From positions 1 to 15,146 of the forward strand of contig JAFAJR010000303.1 of assembly GCA_019236085.1 (NCBI GenBank): a DNA stretch of 15,146 nt, written 5' to 3'. This stretch comes from Candidatus Dormiibacterota bacterium. GTDB lineage: Bacteria; Chloroflexota; Dormibacteria; Aeolococcales; Aeolococcaceae. The position numbers and the translations under genes are program-made. How positions within the stretch are numbered: the stretch's first letter is position 1; each line of letters opens with the position of its first letter. Below are positions 1 to 6,440 of the stretch, piece by piece. The notes beneath the pieces were generated by a model. The model was not told where the DNA came from. It worked only from the letters and a program-made list of their open reading frames with translations, and did no database searches.

Positions 1-552
1 GGCACGACCGACCTGGCGCTGGTGCGCCACGGCGGCATCGAAGCCACCAGGATGTTCGCGCTCGGCGGCCGGTCGTTCACCAAGCGCCTGGCTGCCGACC
101 TGTCGATGAGCCTGGACGAGGCGGAGCGCTTCAAGGTGCTCCATGCCGACCACCGCCTGGCCACCGAGCAGAGCGCGATGGCGCGGCAGAGCCTGGCGCC
201 CACCGCCGAGGTGCTGGCCCAGGGCGTCGCGCTGACCCTCGAGGAGCTGGCCGGCTCGGACACCTTGCCGCCGATGCTGTACCTGGCCGGCGGCGGGGCT
301 GCGCTGCCCGAGGCAGCCGAGCACCTGCGCAACGTTCCCTGGACCGAGACGGCCCCGTTCGCCCGGACGCCGCAGGTCAAGGTGCTGGGTCCGGCGGATG
401 TCCACGGGGTCTACGACACGACCGGCCTGCTGGTCGGCCCGCAGGATGTGACGCCGATGGGCCTTGCCAGACACGCCGTGGGGCTGGAAGATGACGCCGA
501 CGAGCCACTCGGTGGGCTCATGCGCCGCGTGTTGAAGACGATGAAGGTATGA
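1..552 (+). CDS. FtsA/PilM-type actin-fold ATPase, C-terminal part (5' end outside window)
   Basis: The reading frame is open from the first base, so 183 C-terminal residues are visible. They start at GTTD, the end of the phosphate-2 loop (usually DIGGGTTD) of the actin/Hsp70 fold. Next come an ALGGRSFT segment and an EAERFK helix as in FtsA and PilM, and LAGGGAALP at about residues 96-104, the adenosine-binding glycine motif. Known family members are cytoplasmic ATPases that assemble at the membrane, FtsA for division and PilM for type IV pili. The last residues (LMRRVLKTMKV) could form an amphipathic helix like the membrane-targeting tail of FtsA. The next gene, 7 nt downstream, encodes a single-pass membrane protein, so this ATPase may be its cytoplasmic partner, as PilM is for PilN. 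That pairing is an inference. FtsA and PilM cannot be told apart here because the N-terminal half and the 1C subdomain are missing. Confidence 0.8.
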   Translation, partial: GTTDLALVRHGGIEATRMFALGGRSFTKRLAADLSMSLDEAERFKVLHADHRLATEQSAMARQSLAPTAEVLAQGVALTLEELAGSDTLPPMLYLAGGGAALPEAAEHLRNVPWTETAPFARTPQVKVLGPADVHGVYDTTGLLVGPQDVTPMGLARHAVGLEDDADEPLGGLMRRVLKTMKV

Positions 553-559
553 GGCGCCC

Positions 560-2311
560 ATGGCCACGCTGATCCACGCCCAGGTCGACGACGAGATTGC
601 CGATCTCATCGCCAAGGTCGGCACCACCACCGACCAGACGGTCGGCTTGGTGCTCCCCCAGGGCAGCCAGGCCCTGCAGACACCGCTGAACGCACGCCTG
701 CTGCGCAACTTCAGCCGCCAGAAGGGCCGCTCGGTGGCCATCGTCAGCGACGAGCCGCGCACCCAGGAGCTGGCCCGCCAGCAGGGCATCGCCGTCTATC
801 CCTCGGTGGTGTCCTTCCAGCGCGGGTTGGAGCTCGGCTCCGGCGCTCCGTCAACCTTCCGGCCGGGTGCCGGGACCGCCGTGCAGGAGGCGCCGCCCGC
901 GCTGGCCACTGCGGCCCCGGTGGCTCCGCCTCCTGGACCGCCGGCGCCACCCCAGGGACCGGCCCTCCCGGCCCAGCCTCGCCGCCAGACGGCGACCCCG
1001 GCGGCCGGCGGCGTGGGCTCTACCGGTGGCACCGGACGCTCTCGCATCGTCGCCTCGGCGCTGCCGCCGTCCCGAGACCGCAGGCGGATGCTCTACTTCG
1101 GCGGCGCCGCAGTCGCGCTCATCGGTCTGCTGCTCTTCTTCACGCTGGCCCCGACGGCCACGGTGACGATCACGGTGGCGGCGACGCCGCTGTCTGTGTC
1201 GCCCACAATCCAGGGCAGCACCGACCCTACGGCAGCCAAGCAGGGCGACCACATCCTCACCGCCGTGGTGAACGCAACGGCGCAGAGCCAGTTCACCGCC
1301 ACGCCCACCGGCTCGGCAACGCTGCCACCGACGGCGGCGAGCGCCACCCTGGTGTTCACCACTGACATCCCTTCGCCGGCGACCGAGTTCACCGTCAGCC
1401 GGGGGGACGAGTTCCAGACGTCGGACAAGACCATCACGTTCGTGGCAACGCAGACCACAACTGTCTGCATCTCGTCGGGCAGCACGCCGCCGACCACCGC
1501 CGACTGCGGCGGGACCCCTGCCAACGACAAGGTGACGGTGCAGGACTCGACGCCGGAGGGCAAGGGAAACGTGGCGGCCAACACCATCACCGTGTGGCCG
1601 GAGGACCCCTGCCCTGCGGACCCGCTCTGCAACGGTCACAACATCAGCGTGAACAATCCGCAGGCAGCGAGTGGCGGGGCCGACTCCAAACAGGTCACTG
1701 TCGCCAGCCAGTCGGATGTGAGCGGCTGGACCACTCAGGTGTCCCAGGCCGAGAACCAGCTCACCAACCAGATCAACGGCAAGCTGCAGCAGCAGGCCGG
1801 CGGGGGAACGTTCGCCGTCGACCCCGGCGGCAATGGCAAGTCGCTCACCTGCACGGTGCAACCGCAACTGCCCGCCGCCAATGACCAGTTCTCGACGTCG
1901 CAGATCACCGTGTCCTGCACCGGCCAGGCGGTGGAATACAACACCGCCGACGTGCGCAACGACCTGACCGCCGACCTCAACGGACAGGTGACGCAGGGTG
2001 ACCAGCTAGCACCGGGCAAGCTGAACATCCAGCCGTGCTCGGTCACTCAAGCCGCTGCGGACGGCACCGTCGTGCTCTCGTGCAGCGCCACAGATCTCGA
2101 GCAGCCGATCGTCGACACGCAGGGGTTGAAACAGCAGCTCGCGGGAAAGAACCCGGGCGACGTGCAGCGCATCATCTCCGGCGCGGTGGACAAGGTGCAG
2201 GACGTGACCGTGTCCGAGTTCCCGTTCAAGCTCTTCTACCTGCCGCTGTTCAGCTCGCGAATCGAGGTCGACGAGAACTTCGTCACCCAGCAGCCTTCGA
2301 GCAACCCGTGA
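560..2311 (+). CDS. Single-pass membrane protein with external baseplate J-like region
   Basis: This 583-residue protein has four visible parts. Residues 1-95 form a compact soluble domain. Residues 100-170 are a Pro/Ala/Gly-rich linker. RDRRR precedes a transmembrane helix at about 177-197, giving an N-inside, C-outside topology. The remaining 385 residues would be exposed outside. They are rich in Thr, Ser and Val and contain a beta-sandwich pattern (a FVATQTTT strand, then GKGNVAANTI) typical of baseplate J/gp47-like proteins. The C-terminus has the GKNPGDVQ helix and LPLFSSRIEV ending seen in that family. All eight cysteines lie beyond residue 290, which suggests disulfides outside the cytoplasm. 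ATG at 560 is the first start after the preceding stop. Proteins of this type occur on non-phage chromosomes, and nothing else here is phage-like. The function is not known to me. A role with the upstream actin-like ATPase in envelope or pilus assembly is inferred. Confidence 0.72.
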   Translation: MATLIHAQVDDEIADLIAKVGTTTDQTVGLVLPQGSQALQTPLNARLLRNFSRQKGRSVAIVSDEPRTQELARQQGIAVYPSVVSFQRGLELGSGAPSTFRPGAGTAVQEAPPALATAAPVAPPPGPPAPPQGPALPAQPRRQTATPAAGGVGSTGGTGRSRIVASALPPSRDRRRMLYFGGAAVALIGLLLFFTLAPTATVTITVAATPLSVSPTIQGSTDPTAAKQGDHILTAVVNATAQSQFTATPTGSATLPPTAASATLVFTTDIPSPATEFTVSRGDEFQTSDKTITFVATQTTTVCISSGSTPPTTADCGGTPANDKVTVQDSTPEGKGNVAANTITVWPEDPCPADPLCNGHNISVNNPQAASGGADSKQVTVASQSDVSGWTTQVSQAENQLTNQINGKLQQQAGGGTFAVDPGGNGKSLTCTVQPQLPAANDQFSTSQITVSCTGQAVEYNTADVRNDLTADLNGQVTQGDQLAPGKLNIQPCSVTQAAADGTVVLSCSATDLEQPIVDTQGLKQQLAGKNPGDVQRIISGAVDKVQDVTVSEFPFKLFYLPLFSSRIEVDENFVTQQPSSNP

Positions 2312-2754
2312 GCCACGCCGGCGCGTCTTCCACAGGAAGCGTGCTGGGCGTCGACGTCGGGACGGTGCGCGTCGGTTTTGCGGCGAGCGACGAAAGCGGA
2401 TCTCTGGCGACGCCGCTCGCGGTGCTGCAGCGCGCCGGCCCTGGCTTCTGGGAGGAGGTCCAGGCGCTGGTGATGCAGCGCTCTGCGCGGCTCGCTGTGG
2501 TGGGGTTGCCTCGCCGCGCCGACGGTGGCGAGGGAGAGGCCGCGGCGATGGCGCGCTCCTTCGCCGCATCCTTCTCGCAGCACACGGGATGCAGCGTCGA
2601 GCTGTGGGACGAACGTTTCACCACGCAGCAGGCTGAGCGAGCGATGCTCTCCGGGGGAGCCTCGCGCTCCAAGCGCCGCCAGCGAGTGGACGCTGTGGCA
2701 GCGGCGCTGCTGTTGCAAAGCTGGCTGGACCGCAGCTCCGCCCCGCGACGTTGA
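2308..2754 (+). CDS. ruvX: RuvX/YqgF family nuclease (putative Holliday junction resolvase, 16S rRNA processing)
   Basis: The 148-residue protein shows the whole YqgF RNase H-like fold. LGVDVGTVRVGFAASD at residues 13-28 carries the first catalytic Asp (D16). VVGLPRRADGGEGEA is at 64-78, WDERFTT at 100-106 holds D101/E102, and RVDAVAAALLLQSWLD at 126-141 holds the last acidic residue, D128. Family members cleave Holliday junctions or process pre-16S rRNA; the in vivo substrate cannot be read from sequence. The chosen GTG start at 2308 forms a 4-base GTGA overlap with the previous gene. GTG at 2341 would give a start nearer the usual family N-terminus and remains possible. The stop overlaps the aroE start (TTGA), so translation is probably coupled. 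In many high-GC Gram-positives mltG follows ruvX; it is absent here. Confidence 0.9.
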   Translation: MSHAGASSTGSVLGVDVGTVRVGFAASDESGSLATPLAVLQRAGPGFWEEVQALVMQRSARLAVVGLPRRADGGEGEAAAMARSFAASFSQHTGCSVELWDERFTTQQAERAMLSGGASRSKRRQRVDAVAAALLLQSWLDRSSAPRR

Positions 2755-3572
2755 TCAGACTCTGCGCGGTGGGGTCGCGCGTCGGCACCTCGCCAAGTGC
2801 TGCCATGCACACCGCGATGCTCGCTGCGTGTGGCCTCGAGGGCACCTATGAGCTGCGTGTGGTCGGCGAAGGCGAGCTGCCCGCCTTCGTGGCGGAGCTG
2901 CGCAGCGGGAGGTACGACGGGTGCAACGTGACCATGCCGCACAAGCTGCGCATCGCCGCGATGTGCGACGCACTCCGCGGCGACGCTGCGTTGCTGGATG
3001 CCGTCAACACTGTTGTGGTCGAAGCTGGCTCAATCATCGGCGACAATACCGACGCTCGCGGCTTCGAGGCCGCGCTTCGCGTGCAGCGGATGACGCCGAC
3101 CAACGATGGCACGGCCCTGGTGATGGGCGCCGGTGGCGCCGCCGCCGCCGTGACGCTTGCCCTGCAGCGCATGTCGATTGACCGTGTGTTGATTGCTGCA
3201 CGGCGGCGGGAGCAGGTCGAAGCCATTGCGTCCCGGCTGCCGGCGCTTGACGTGGTGCCGCTTCCCTGGGACGCGCCGGCCGTCGCTGAAGCCGCGGCCT
3301 CCGTGGCGGTTGTGGTCAACGCGACGCCGCTTGACGCAGCCGAGCTACCGCTCGACCTGCGCTACGTTCCCTCGTCGTGTACGGTCGCCGATGTGCGCTA
3401 CCGTCCTCGCCCGATCGCGCTCGTCGAACAGGCCCGAGCCCTCGGTCTTCCTGCCTGCGACGGGCTCGAGATGCTGCTGCAGCAGGGACTCTTGAGCTTC
3501 AGCATGTGGACCGGGGCCGCGGCACCGGAGCCTGCGGCGCGCACCGCGCTGCTCGCCGCGATACACGCATGA
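2751..3572 (+). CDS. aroE: Shikimate dehydrogenase (NADP+)
   Basis: This is step 4 of the shikimate pathway, reduction of 3-dehydroshikimate to shikimate. Of 273 residues, the N-terminal substrate domain has SPSAAMH at 14-20, NVTMPHK with the catalytic Lys at about residue 65, AVNTVV, and GDNTDARGF with the catalytic Asp. The nucleotide domain has the MGAGGAAAA loop followed by AARRR, where NADP-binding family members have NRT/NRR. The C-terminal GLEMLLQQGLLSF segment is also typical. The TTG start at 2751 is almost forced: conserved RLCAVG begins two residues later, and the codon overlaps the ruvX stop (TTGA). In the shikimate-binding loop, usually HSLSP, the sequence is VGTSP, so the first binding Ser is Gly. 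The enzyme is cytoplasmic and lies apart from the other aro genes, separated by two membrane-protein genes. Confidence 0.93.
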   Translation: MIRLCAVGSRVGTSPSAAMHTAMLAACGLEGTYELRVVGEGELPAFVAELRSGRYDGCNVTMPHKLRIAAMCDALRGDAALLDAVNTVVVEAGSIIGDNTDARGFEAALRVQRMTPTNDGTALVMGAGGAAAAVTLALQRMSIDRVLIAARRREQVEAIASRLPALDVVPLPWDAPAVAEAAASVAVVVNATPLDAAELPLDLRYVPSSCTVADVRYRPRPIALVEQARALGLPACDGLEMLLQQGLLSFSMWTGAAAPEPAARTALLAAIHA

Positions 3573-4324
3573 CGCCGGCCGGCATCGTGGTCGCCGCCAT
3601 CGCCGGCGGCGCGCTGGCGGGCCTGGGCGCGGGCTGGGTCTCAGTGTTCCTGGAACGCATCGAGCGGCTGCGCGAAGAGGAGGACGAGGAGCGCCTCGAG
3701 TACGAGAAGGATGTGGCCAGAACTCGCGAAGCGGCCTCTGCCGCAGGCCAGGACCCGCCCGAAGCGCTCCCCTGGGTGGGTGAGAGCTACGGCTGGACCT
3801 GGCTGGAGAACATCCTCGCCCCGCTGCTCGGCGCCGCCGGGTTCGGGGCGCTGGTGGCCCATGGTCCGCTCGAACCGGGGCTGCTCATCCATCTGCTCTG
3901 GATCGCGCTCTTCGTGCACATCGTGGTGTTCGACCTCAAGCACCGCCTCATCCTCAATCGGGTCACCTACCCGGCGGTGTTGCTTGCGCTGGCGCTGTCA
4001 CCGGTTTCGCCGGGACTCACGATAGTGAGCGCGCTGCTGGGAGCGGCGAGCGTGTTCCTCTTCTTCTATCTGCAGAACGTGGTCTCTCGTGGCTCGATCG
4101 GTCTCGGCGACGCCAAGCTGGGTGCGTTGCTGGGAGCTGTGACCGGCGTCAGCAGCGATGTGCACCACATCGGCGCTGCCTACGCCGTGATCTGGGCGAT
4201 CTTCCTGGGCGCCGGCGTGGCCCTGCTGCTCCTGGTGCTGCGGCTTCGCAGGCTGAAGGACCCCATCCCGTATGGTCCGTTTCTCTGTGCGGGTGCTGCC
4301 ATCATCCTGTACCTCGGACCGTGA
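3569..4324 (+). CDS. Prepilin peptidase-like aspartic protease (A24 family)
   Basis: The 251-residue membrane protein carries both catalytic aspartates of A24 peptidases: D122 in FDLKHRLILN and D181 in GLGDAK. The C-terminal IPYGPFLCAGA stretch also matches. Hydrophobic helices lie at about 4-24, 83-98, 104-121, 132-148, 151-169, 202-226 and 235-249. Known members cleave leader peptides of type IV pilins and pseudopilins at the inner face of the membrane. The N-terminal region is unusual. Instead of the methylase loop with two CxxC pairs there is a charged segment at about 28-66 rich in Glu and Arg, so methyltransferase activity is doubtful. WTWLENILAPLL at 77-88 resembles a remnant of the canonical region. 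The start ATG overlaps the aroE stop (ATGA). A prepilin peptidase next to aroE also occurs in actinobacterial gene orders. No pilin gene is visible in the window. Confidence 0.87.
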   Translation: MTPAGIVVAAIAGGALAGLGAGWVSVFLERIERLREEEDEERLEYEKDVARTREAASAAGQDPPEALPWVGESYGWTWLENILAPLLGAAGFGALVAHGPLEPGLLIHLLWIALFVHIVVFDLKHRLILNRVTYPAVLLALALSPVSPGLTIVSALLGAASVFLFFYLQNVVSRGSIGLGDAKLGALLGAVTGVSSDVHHIGAAYAVIWAIFLGAGVALLLLVLRLRRLKDPIPYGPFLCAGAAIILYLGP

Positions 4325-4333
4325 ACCGTTGAC

Positions 4334-4342
4334 GGAGGGAGG
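4334..4342 (+). promoter_or_regulatory. Strong Shine-Dalgarno for the PH-domain gene
   Basis: GGAGGGAGG ends 3 nt before the ATG at 4346, and its upstream GGAGG lies 7 nt before that ATG. The gene follows a 21-nt gap without start/stop overlap, so it depends on its own ribosome binding site. No TAnnnT box lies just upstream, unlike the starts at 5286 and 11507. Confidence 0.7.
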
Positions 4343-4345
4343 CTC

Positions 4346-4870
4346 ATGCCCACACAGCTGATGCCCGACGAGCGGGCCATCACCCTCACACGCCAGAACT
4401 GGCTGGTGCTGGCGCTGCCGCTCGCAGCAACCACGATTGTGCTGGTGGCAGTGATCGTGGTGCTGCTGCTGATTCCGTCCACGGTCGGCAGCACGAGCGT
4501 CAACACCGTGAAGCTGGTGGTCGGCGTCGTGGTCGGCGTGGCTGCGCTGGGCTGGCTGGGCATCCGCACCCTGCGCTGGCGCTTCATCACGTACCTGCTC
4601 ACCAACCGGCGCATCGTCATGGAGACAGGTGTTTTGTCGCGCAACGAGGAGTCGATCCCGCTCGACAGGGTGCAGAACACCCGGATCCGCCGGCCCTTCG
4701 CTGAGCGGCTTATCGGCGCGGGCAGCATCGAGATCGAGTCAGCAGGTCGCGACGGCGCCGAGATCCTGCAGTTCATCCCGGGTGCGCAGGCGTTCTACAC
4801 CGAAATGCTCGACGCCATGGAGCAGGCGCGTGGCGCCGCGGGGATGCCGCCGGCTAGCCGAAGCGTCTGA
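4346..4870 (+). CDS. Membrane protein with bacterial PH domain (bPH2, YdbS/YdbT-like)
   Basis: This 174-residue protein has two predicted transmembrane helices at about 18-43 and 55-75, joined by a short Ser/Thr-rich loop. A bPH2 domain (former DUF304) follows at about 80-160. The domain is recognised by the pattern YLLTNRRIVMETGVLSR, then IPLDRVQNTRI, then a GSIEIESAG strand and a final helix. Both termini are expected on the cytoplasmic side. The biochemical role of these proteins is unclear in most bacteria; related YdbS/YdbT proteins are linked to the envelope and to toxin or bacteriocin tolerance in some species. It starts 21 nt after the prepilin peptidase gene and probably shares its transcript. 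The short Ala/Pro-rich tail after residue 160 carries no motif. I am confident of the family but not of the function. Confidence 0.85.
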   Translation: MPTQLMPDERAITLTRQNWLVLALPLAATTIVLVAVIVVLLLIPSTVGSTSVNTVKLVVGVVVGVAALGWLGIRTLRWRFITYLLTNRRIVMETGVLSRNEESIPLDRVQNTRIRRPFAERLIGAGSIEIESAGRDGAEILQFIPGAQAFYTEMLDAMEQARGAAGMPPASRSV

Positions 4871-4894
4871 GCCTGCTCCTGGCACGACCGGCAC

Positions 4895-4979
4895 GTCGTT
4901 CTTACGACACGGGATCTACTCCTCGCTCGCGGGGCTGCGCCATTTTCCCGCTCGCTCGGAGATACGACCCTATCGTCGT
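4895..4979 (+). other. Cluster of small inverted repeats between convergent genes; possible terminator or structured RNA
   Basis: The stretch between the PH-domain gene and the convergent minus-strand ORF (4871-5018) holds three stem-loops. GTCGT-TCTT-ACGAC is at 4895-4908. A longer hairpin has arms 4919-4933 and 4947-4961: 11 base pairs in blocks of 4, 2 and 5, interrupted by two symmetric TC/TC internal loops, with a 13-nt loop. ACGAC-CCTATC-GTCGT is at 4964-4979. The ACGAC and GTCGT arms of the outer hairpins can also pair with each other, which gives alternative folds. There is no U-tract after the central stem, so a classical intrinsic terminator is not shown. An inverted pair TCGCGAAC (4979-4986) and GTTCGCGA (5022-5029) follows. 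I see nothing else in this gap. Confidence 0.35.
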
Positions 4980-5018
4980 CGCGAACGCGTACCGGTCATG
5001 CCAGACAACACTGACAAT

Positions 5019-5207
5019 TCAGTTCGCGAGCGGCGGCACCGCGCTTGCCAGGACTCGCAGCCTCCGGCGGGCCTCATCGGCAGCCGCGCCCGCCCCCGAA
5101 GAGAGTACGTCGCGGTAGGCGAGCACCGCACTCACCCTGTCGCCGTTGAGCTCGAACAGCAGCCCCAGCCGCAGCAACTGTTCAGGGCCGACCCGCGGAT
5201 CTCGCAT
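5019..5207 (-). CDS. Small TPR-like hypothetical protein
   Basis: This is the only plausible minus-strand gene: 62 residues, placed where no + strand gene runs. Residues 9-52 read like one tetratricopeptide repeat: a first helix LLRLGLLFELNGD, a second helix with A..AY...L spacing (SAVLAYRDVL), then an Ala/Arg-rich helix DEARRRLRVLA. Such patterns mediate protein-protein contacts; no specific partner can be named. A TAnnnT box (TAGGCT read on this strand, at 5214-5219) lies 6 nt before the ATG, as at other leaderless-type starts in the window. A GGCGGG run also precedes the ATG. The gene is divergent from aroC, with 78 bp between the two starts, and convergent with the PH-domain gene. Its short length leaves a chance that it is spurious. 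Confidence 0.5.
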   Translation of the reverse strand: MRDPRVGPEQLLRLGLLFELNGDRVSAVLAYRDVLSSGAGAAADEARRRLRVLASAVPPLAN

Positions 5208-5213
5208 CCCGCC

Positions 5214-5219
5214 AGCCTA
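5214..5219 (-). promoter_or_regulatory. Putative -10 box (TAGGCT) of the small minus-strand gene
   Basis: Read on the minus strand, TAGGCT fits TAnnnT and ends 6 nt before the ATG at 5207. Transcription would then start at or next to the start codon. No convincing -35 was found. The box faces the aroC promoter across about 50 bp. That interval has two CGGACG direct repeats (5231-5236 and 5242-5247), 11 bp apart or one helical turn, and an imperfect inverted repeat (5224-5232 with 5259-5267). Confidence 0.3.
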
Positions 5220-5272
5220 CGGCGCCACCACGGACGTTCCCCGGACGGTGCCTCGCGGCGTCGTGGCCCGGC

Positions 5273-5278
5273 TACAGT
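5273..5278 (+). promoter_or_regulatory. Putative -10 box (TACAGT) of the aroC-xseB operon, leaderless type
   Basis: TACAGT ends 7 nt before the ATG at 5286. This places the expected transcription start at the A of the start codon, the spacing typical of leaderless genes in Actinobacteria and Deinococcus. No Shine-Dalgarno is evident in the GCGGGCC between box and ATG, and no clear -35 element is visible. Confidence 0.5.
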
Positions 5279-5285
5279 GCGGGCC

Positions 5286-6440
5286 ATGTTGCGCATGCTC
5301 ACCGCCGGCGAGTCGCATGGGCCGGCGCTGACAGTCGTCATCGATGGCGTCCCGGCCGGACTTCGCCTGGACGCGGCGCGTGACATCGACCCGGACCTGC
5401 GGCGGCGCCAGGGCGGCCATGGCCGGGGCAAGCGCCAGCAGATCGAGGAGGACCACGCGCACATCACAGGTGGTGTCCGGGGAGGCCGGACCCTCGGCTC
5501 GCCGGTCGCCATCGGCGTCGAGAATCGCGACTGGGAGAACTGGCGAGTCCCCATGCAGATCGAGGAAGCCGGCTTCCGGCGCAAGCGGGTGACCCGGGTG
5601 CGTCCCGGCCACGCCGACCTCGCGGGGATGCTGAAGTTCAGCTTTGACGACGCCCGTGACGCTCTGGAACGAGCCAGTGCTAGGGAGACCGCTGCCAGGG
5701 TCGCCGCCGGCGCGGTGGCCCGCACTCTGCTTCGCGAGATCGGTATCGTCGTGCGATCCGCCGTGGTGCGCATCGGCGATGTGACAGCCGCAATCCCGGA
5801 CGCAGAGCAACTCGCCGCCGCCGAGGCGTCACCGGTGCGCTGCGCCGACACGTCGGCGTCACAACGCATGGTGGCGGCGATCGACGCAGCGCGGAGCGAC
5901 GGCGACACGCTCGGCGGCACGGCGTATGTCGTGGCCCACGGCGTTCCTGCCGGTCTTGGCAGTTACACGCAATGGGACAGGCGTCTCGACGGCCTGATCG
6001 CGCAGGCGCTGTGCAGCATCCCCTCGGTGAAGGCGGTGGAGATCGGTGACGCCGTCGTCGCCGCCGCATCGCGTGGTTCATCGGTGCACGACCTGCCGCG
6101 GTGGGACAGCGAGCGCGGCTTCCATCACCTGACCAACCGCCAGGGCGGGCTCACCGGTGGTGTCAGCGACGGGGAGGACGTGTGGGCGCTGGCGCATTTC
6201 AAGCCAATCTCCACCCTGCTCTCACCGCTGCGCAGCATCGACACAGCCACCGGCGAGGAGGCCAATGCACACTACGAACGCAGCGACATCTGCGTGGTCC
6301 CGGCGGGTGCGGTGGTTGCCGAGGCGATGCTCGCCTGGGTGCTCGCCGTGGCGGCGGTCGACAAGTTCGGCGGCGACACCGTCTCCGAGCTTCGCCGCGC
6401 TGCAGCGGAGCATGCACGGGCTTCGACGGCCTTGCGATGA
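5286..6440 (+). CDS. aroC: Chorismate synthase (FMN-dependent)
   Basis: This is the last shikimate-pathway step, anti-1,4-elimination of phosphate from EPSP to give chorismate, using reduced FMN. The 384-residue protein has the family signatures in order. TAGESHGPALTV at 6-17 and RPGHADLAG at 107-115 carry the two invariant His residues. RRRQGGHGRGKRQQIEED at 39-56 is followed by ITGGVRGGRTLGSP at 60-73. ERASARETAARVAAGAVAR at 128-146 and a C-terminal ERSDICVVPAGAV complete the set. The length is normal. ATG at 5286 gives the usual MLRxLTAGESHG N-terminus; the in-frame ATG at 5295 would remove it. The gene opens a compact eight-gene operon behind a leaderless-type promoter, and its stop overlaps the next start (ATGA). 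No flavin reductase is encoded here, so I cannot tell how FMN is reduced. Confidence 0.96.
   Translation: MLRMLTAGESHGPALTVVIDGVPAGLRLDAARDIDPDLRRRQGGHGRGKRQQIEEDHAHITGGVRGGRTLGSPVAIGVENRDWENWRVPMQIEEAGFRRKRVTRVRPGHADLAGMLKFSFDDARDALERASARETAARVAAGAVARTLLREIGIVVRSAVVRIGDVTAAIPDAEQLAAAEASPVRCADTSASQRMVAAIDAARSDGDTLGGTAYVVAHGVPAGLGSYTQWDRRLDGLIAQALCSIPSVKAVEIGDAVVAAASRGSSVHDLPRWDSERGFHHLTNRQGGLTGGVSDGEDVWALAHFKPISTLLSPLRSIDTATGEEANAHYERSDICVVPAGAVVAEAMLAWVLAVAAVDKFGGDTVSELRRAAAEHARASTALR

Noticed and set aside
851..1867. 338-codon minus-strand frame opposite the baseplate-J-like gene
   Set aside because: Arg/Gly-rich low-complexity shadow. The + strand frame has coherent domains, a transmembrane helix and clustered cysteines.
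560..2311. Prophage or tailocin remnant suggested by the baseplate J-like region
   Set aside because: No other tail, capsid, lysis or integrase genes are present. The protein has a transmembrane anchor and sits among chromosomal genes.
4629..5285. Upstream extension of the aroC frame into the PH-domain gene
   Set aside because: Chorismate synthase begins at MLRMLTAGESHG (5286), and the extension is out of frame with the PH-domain gene and of random composition.
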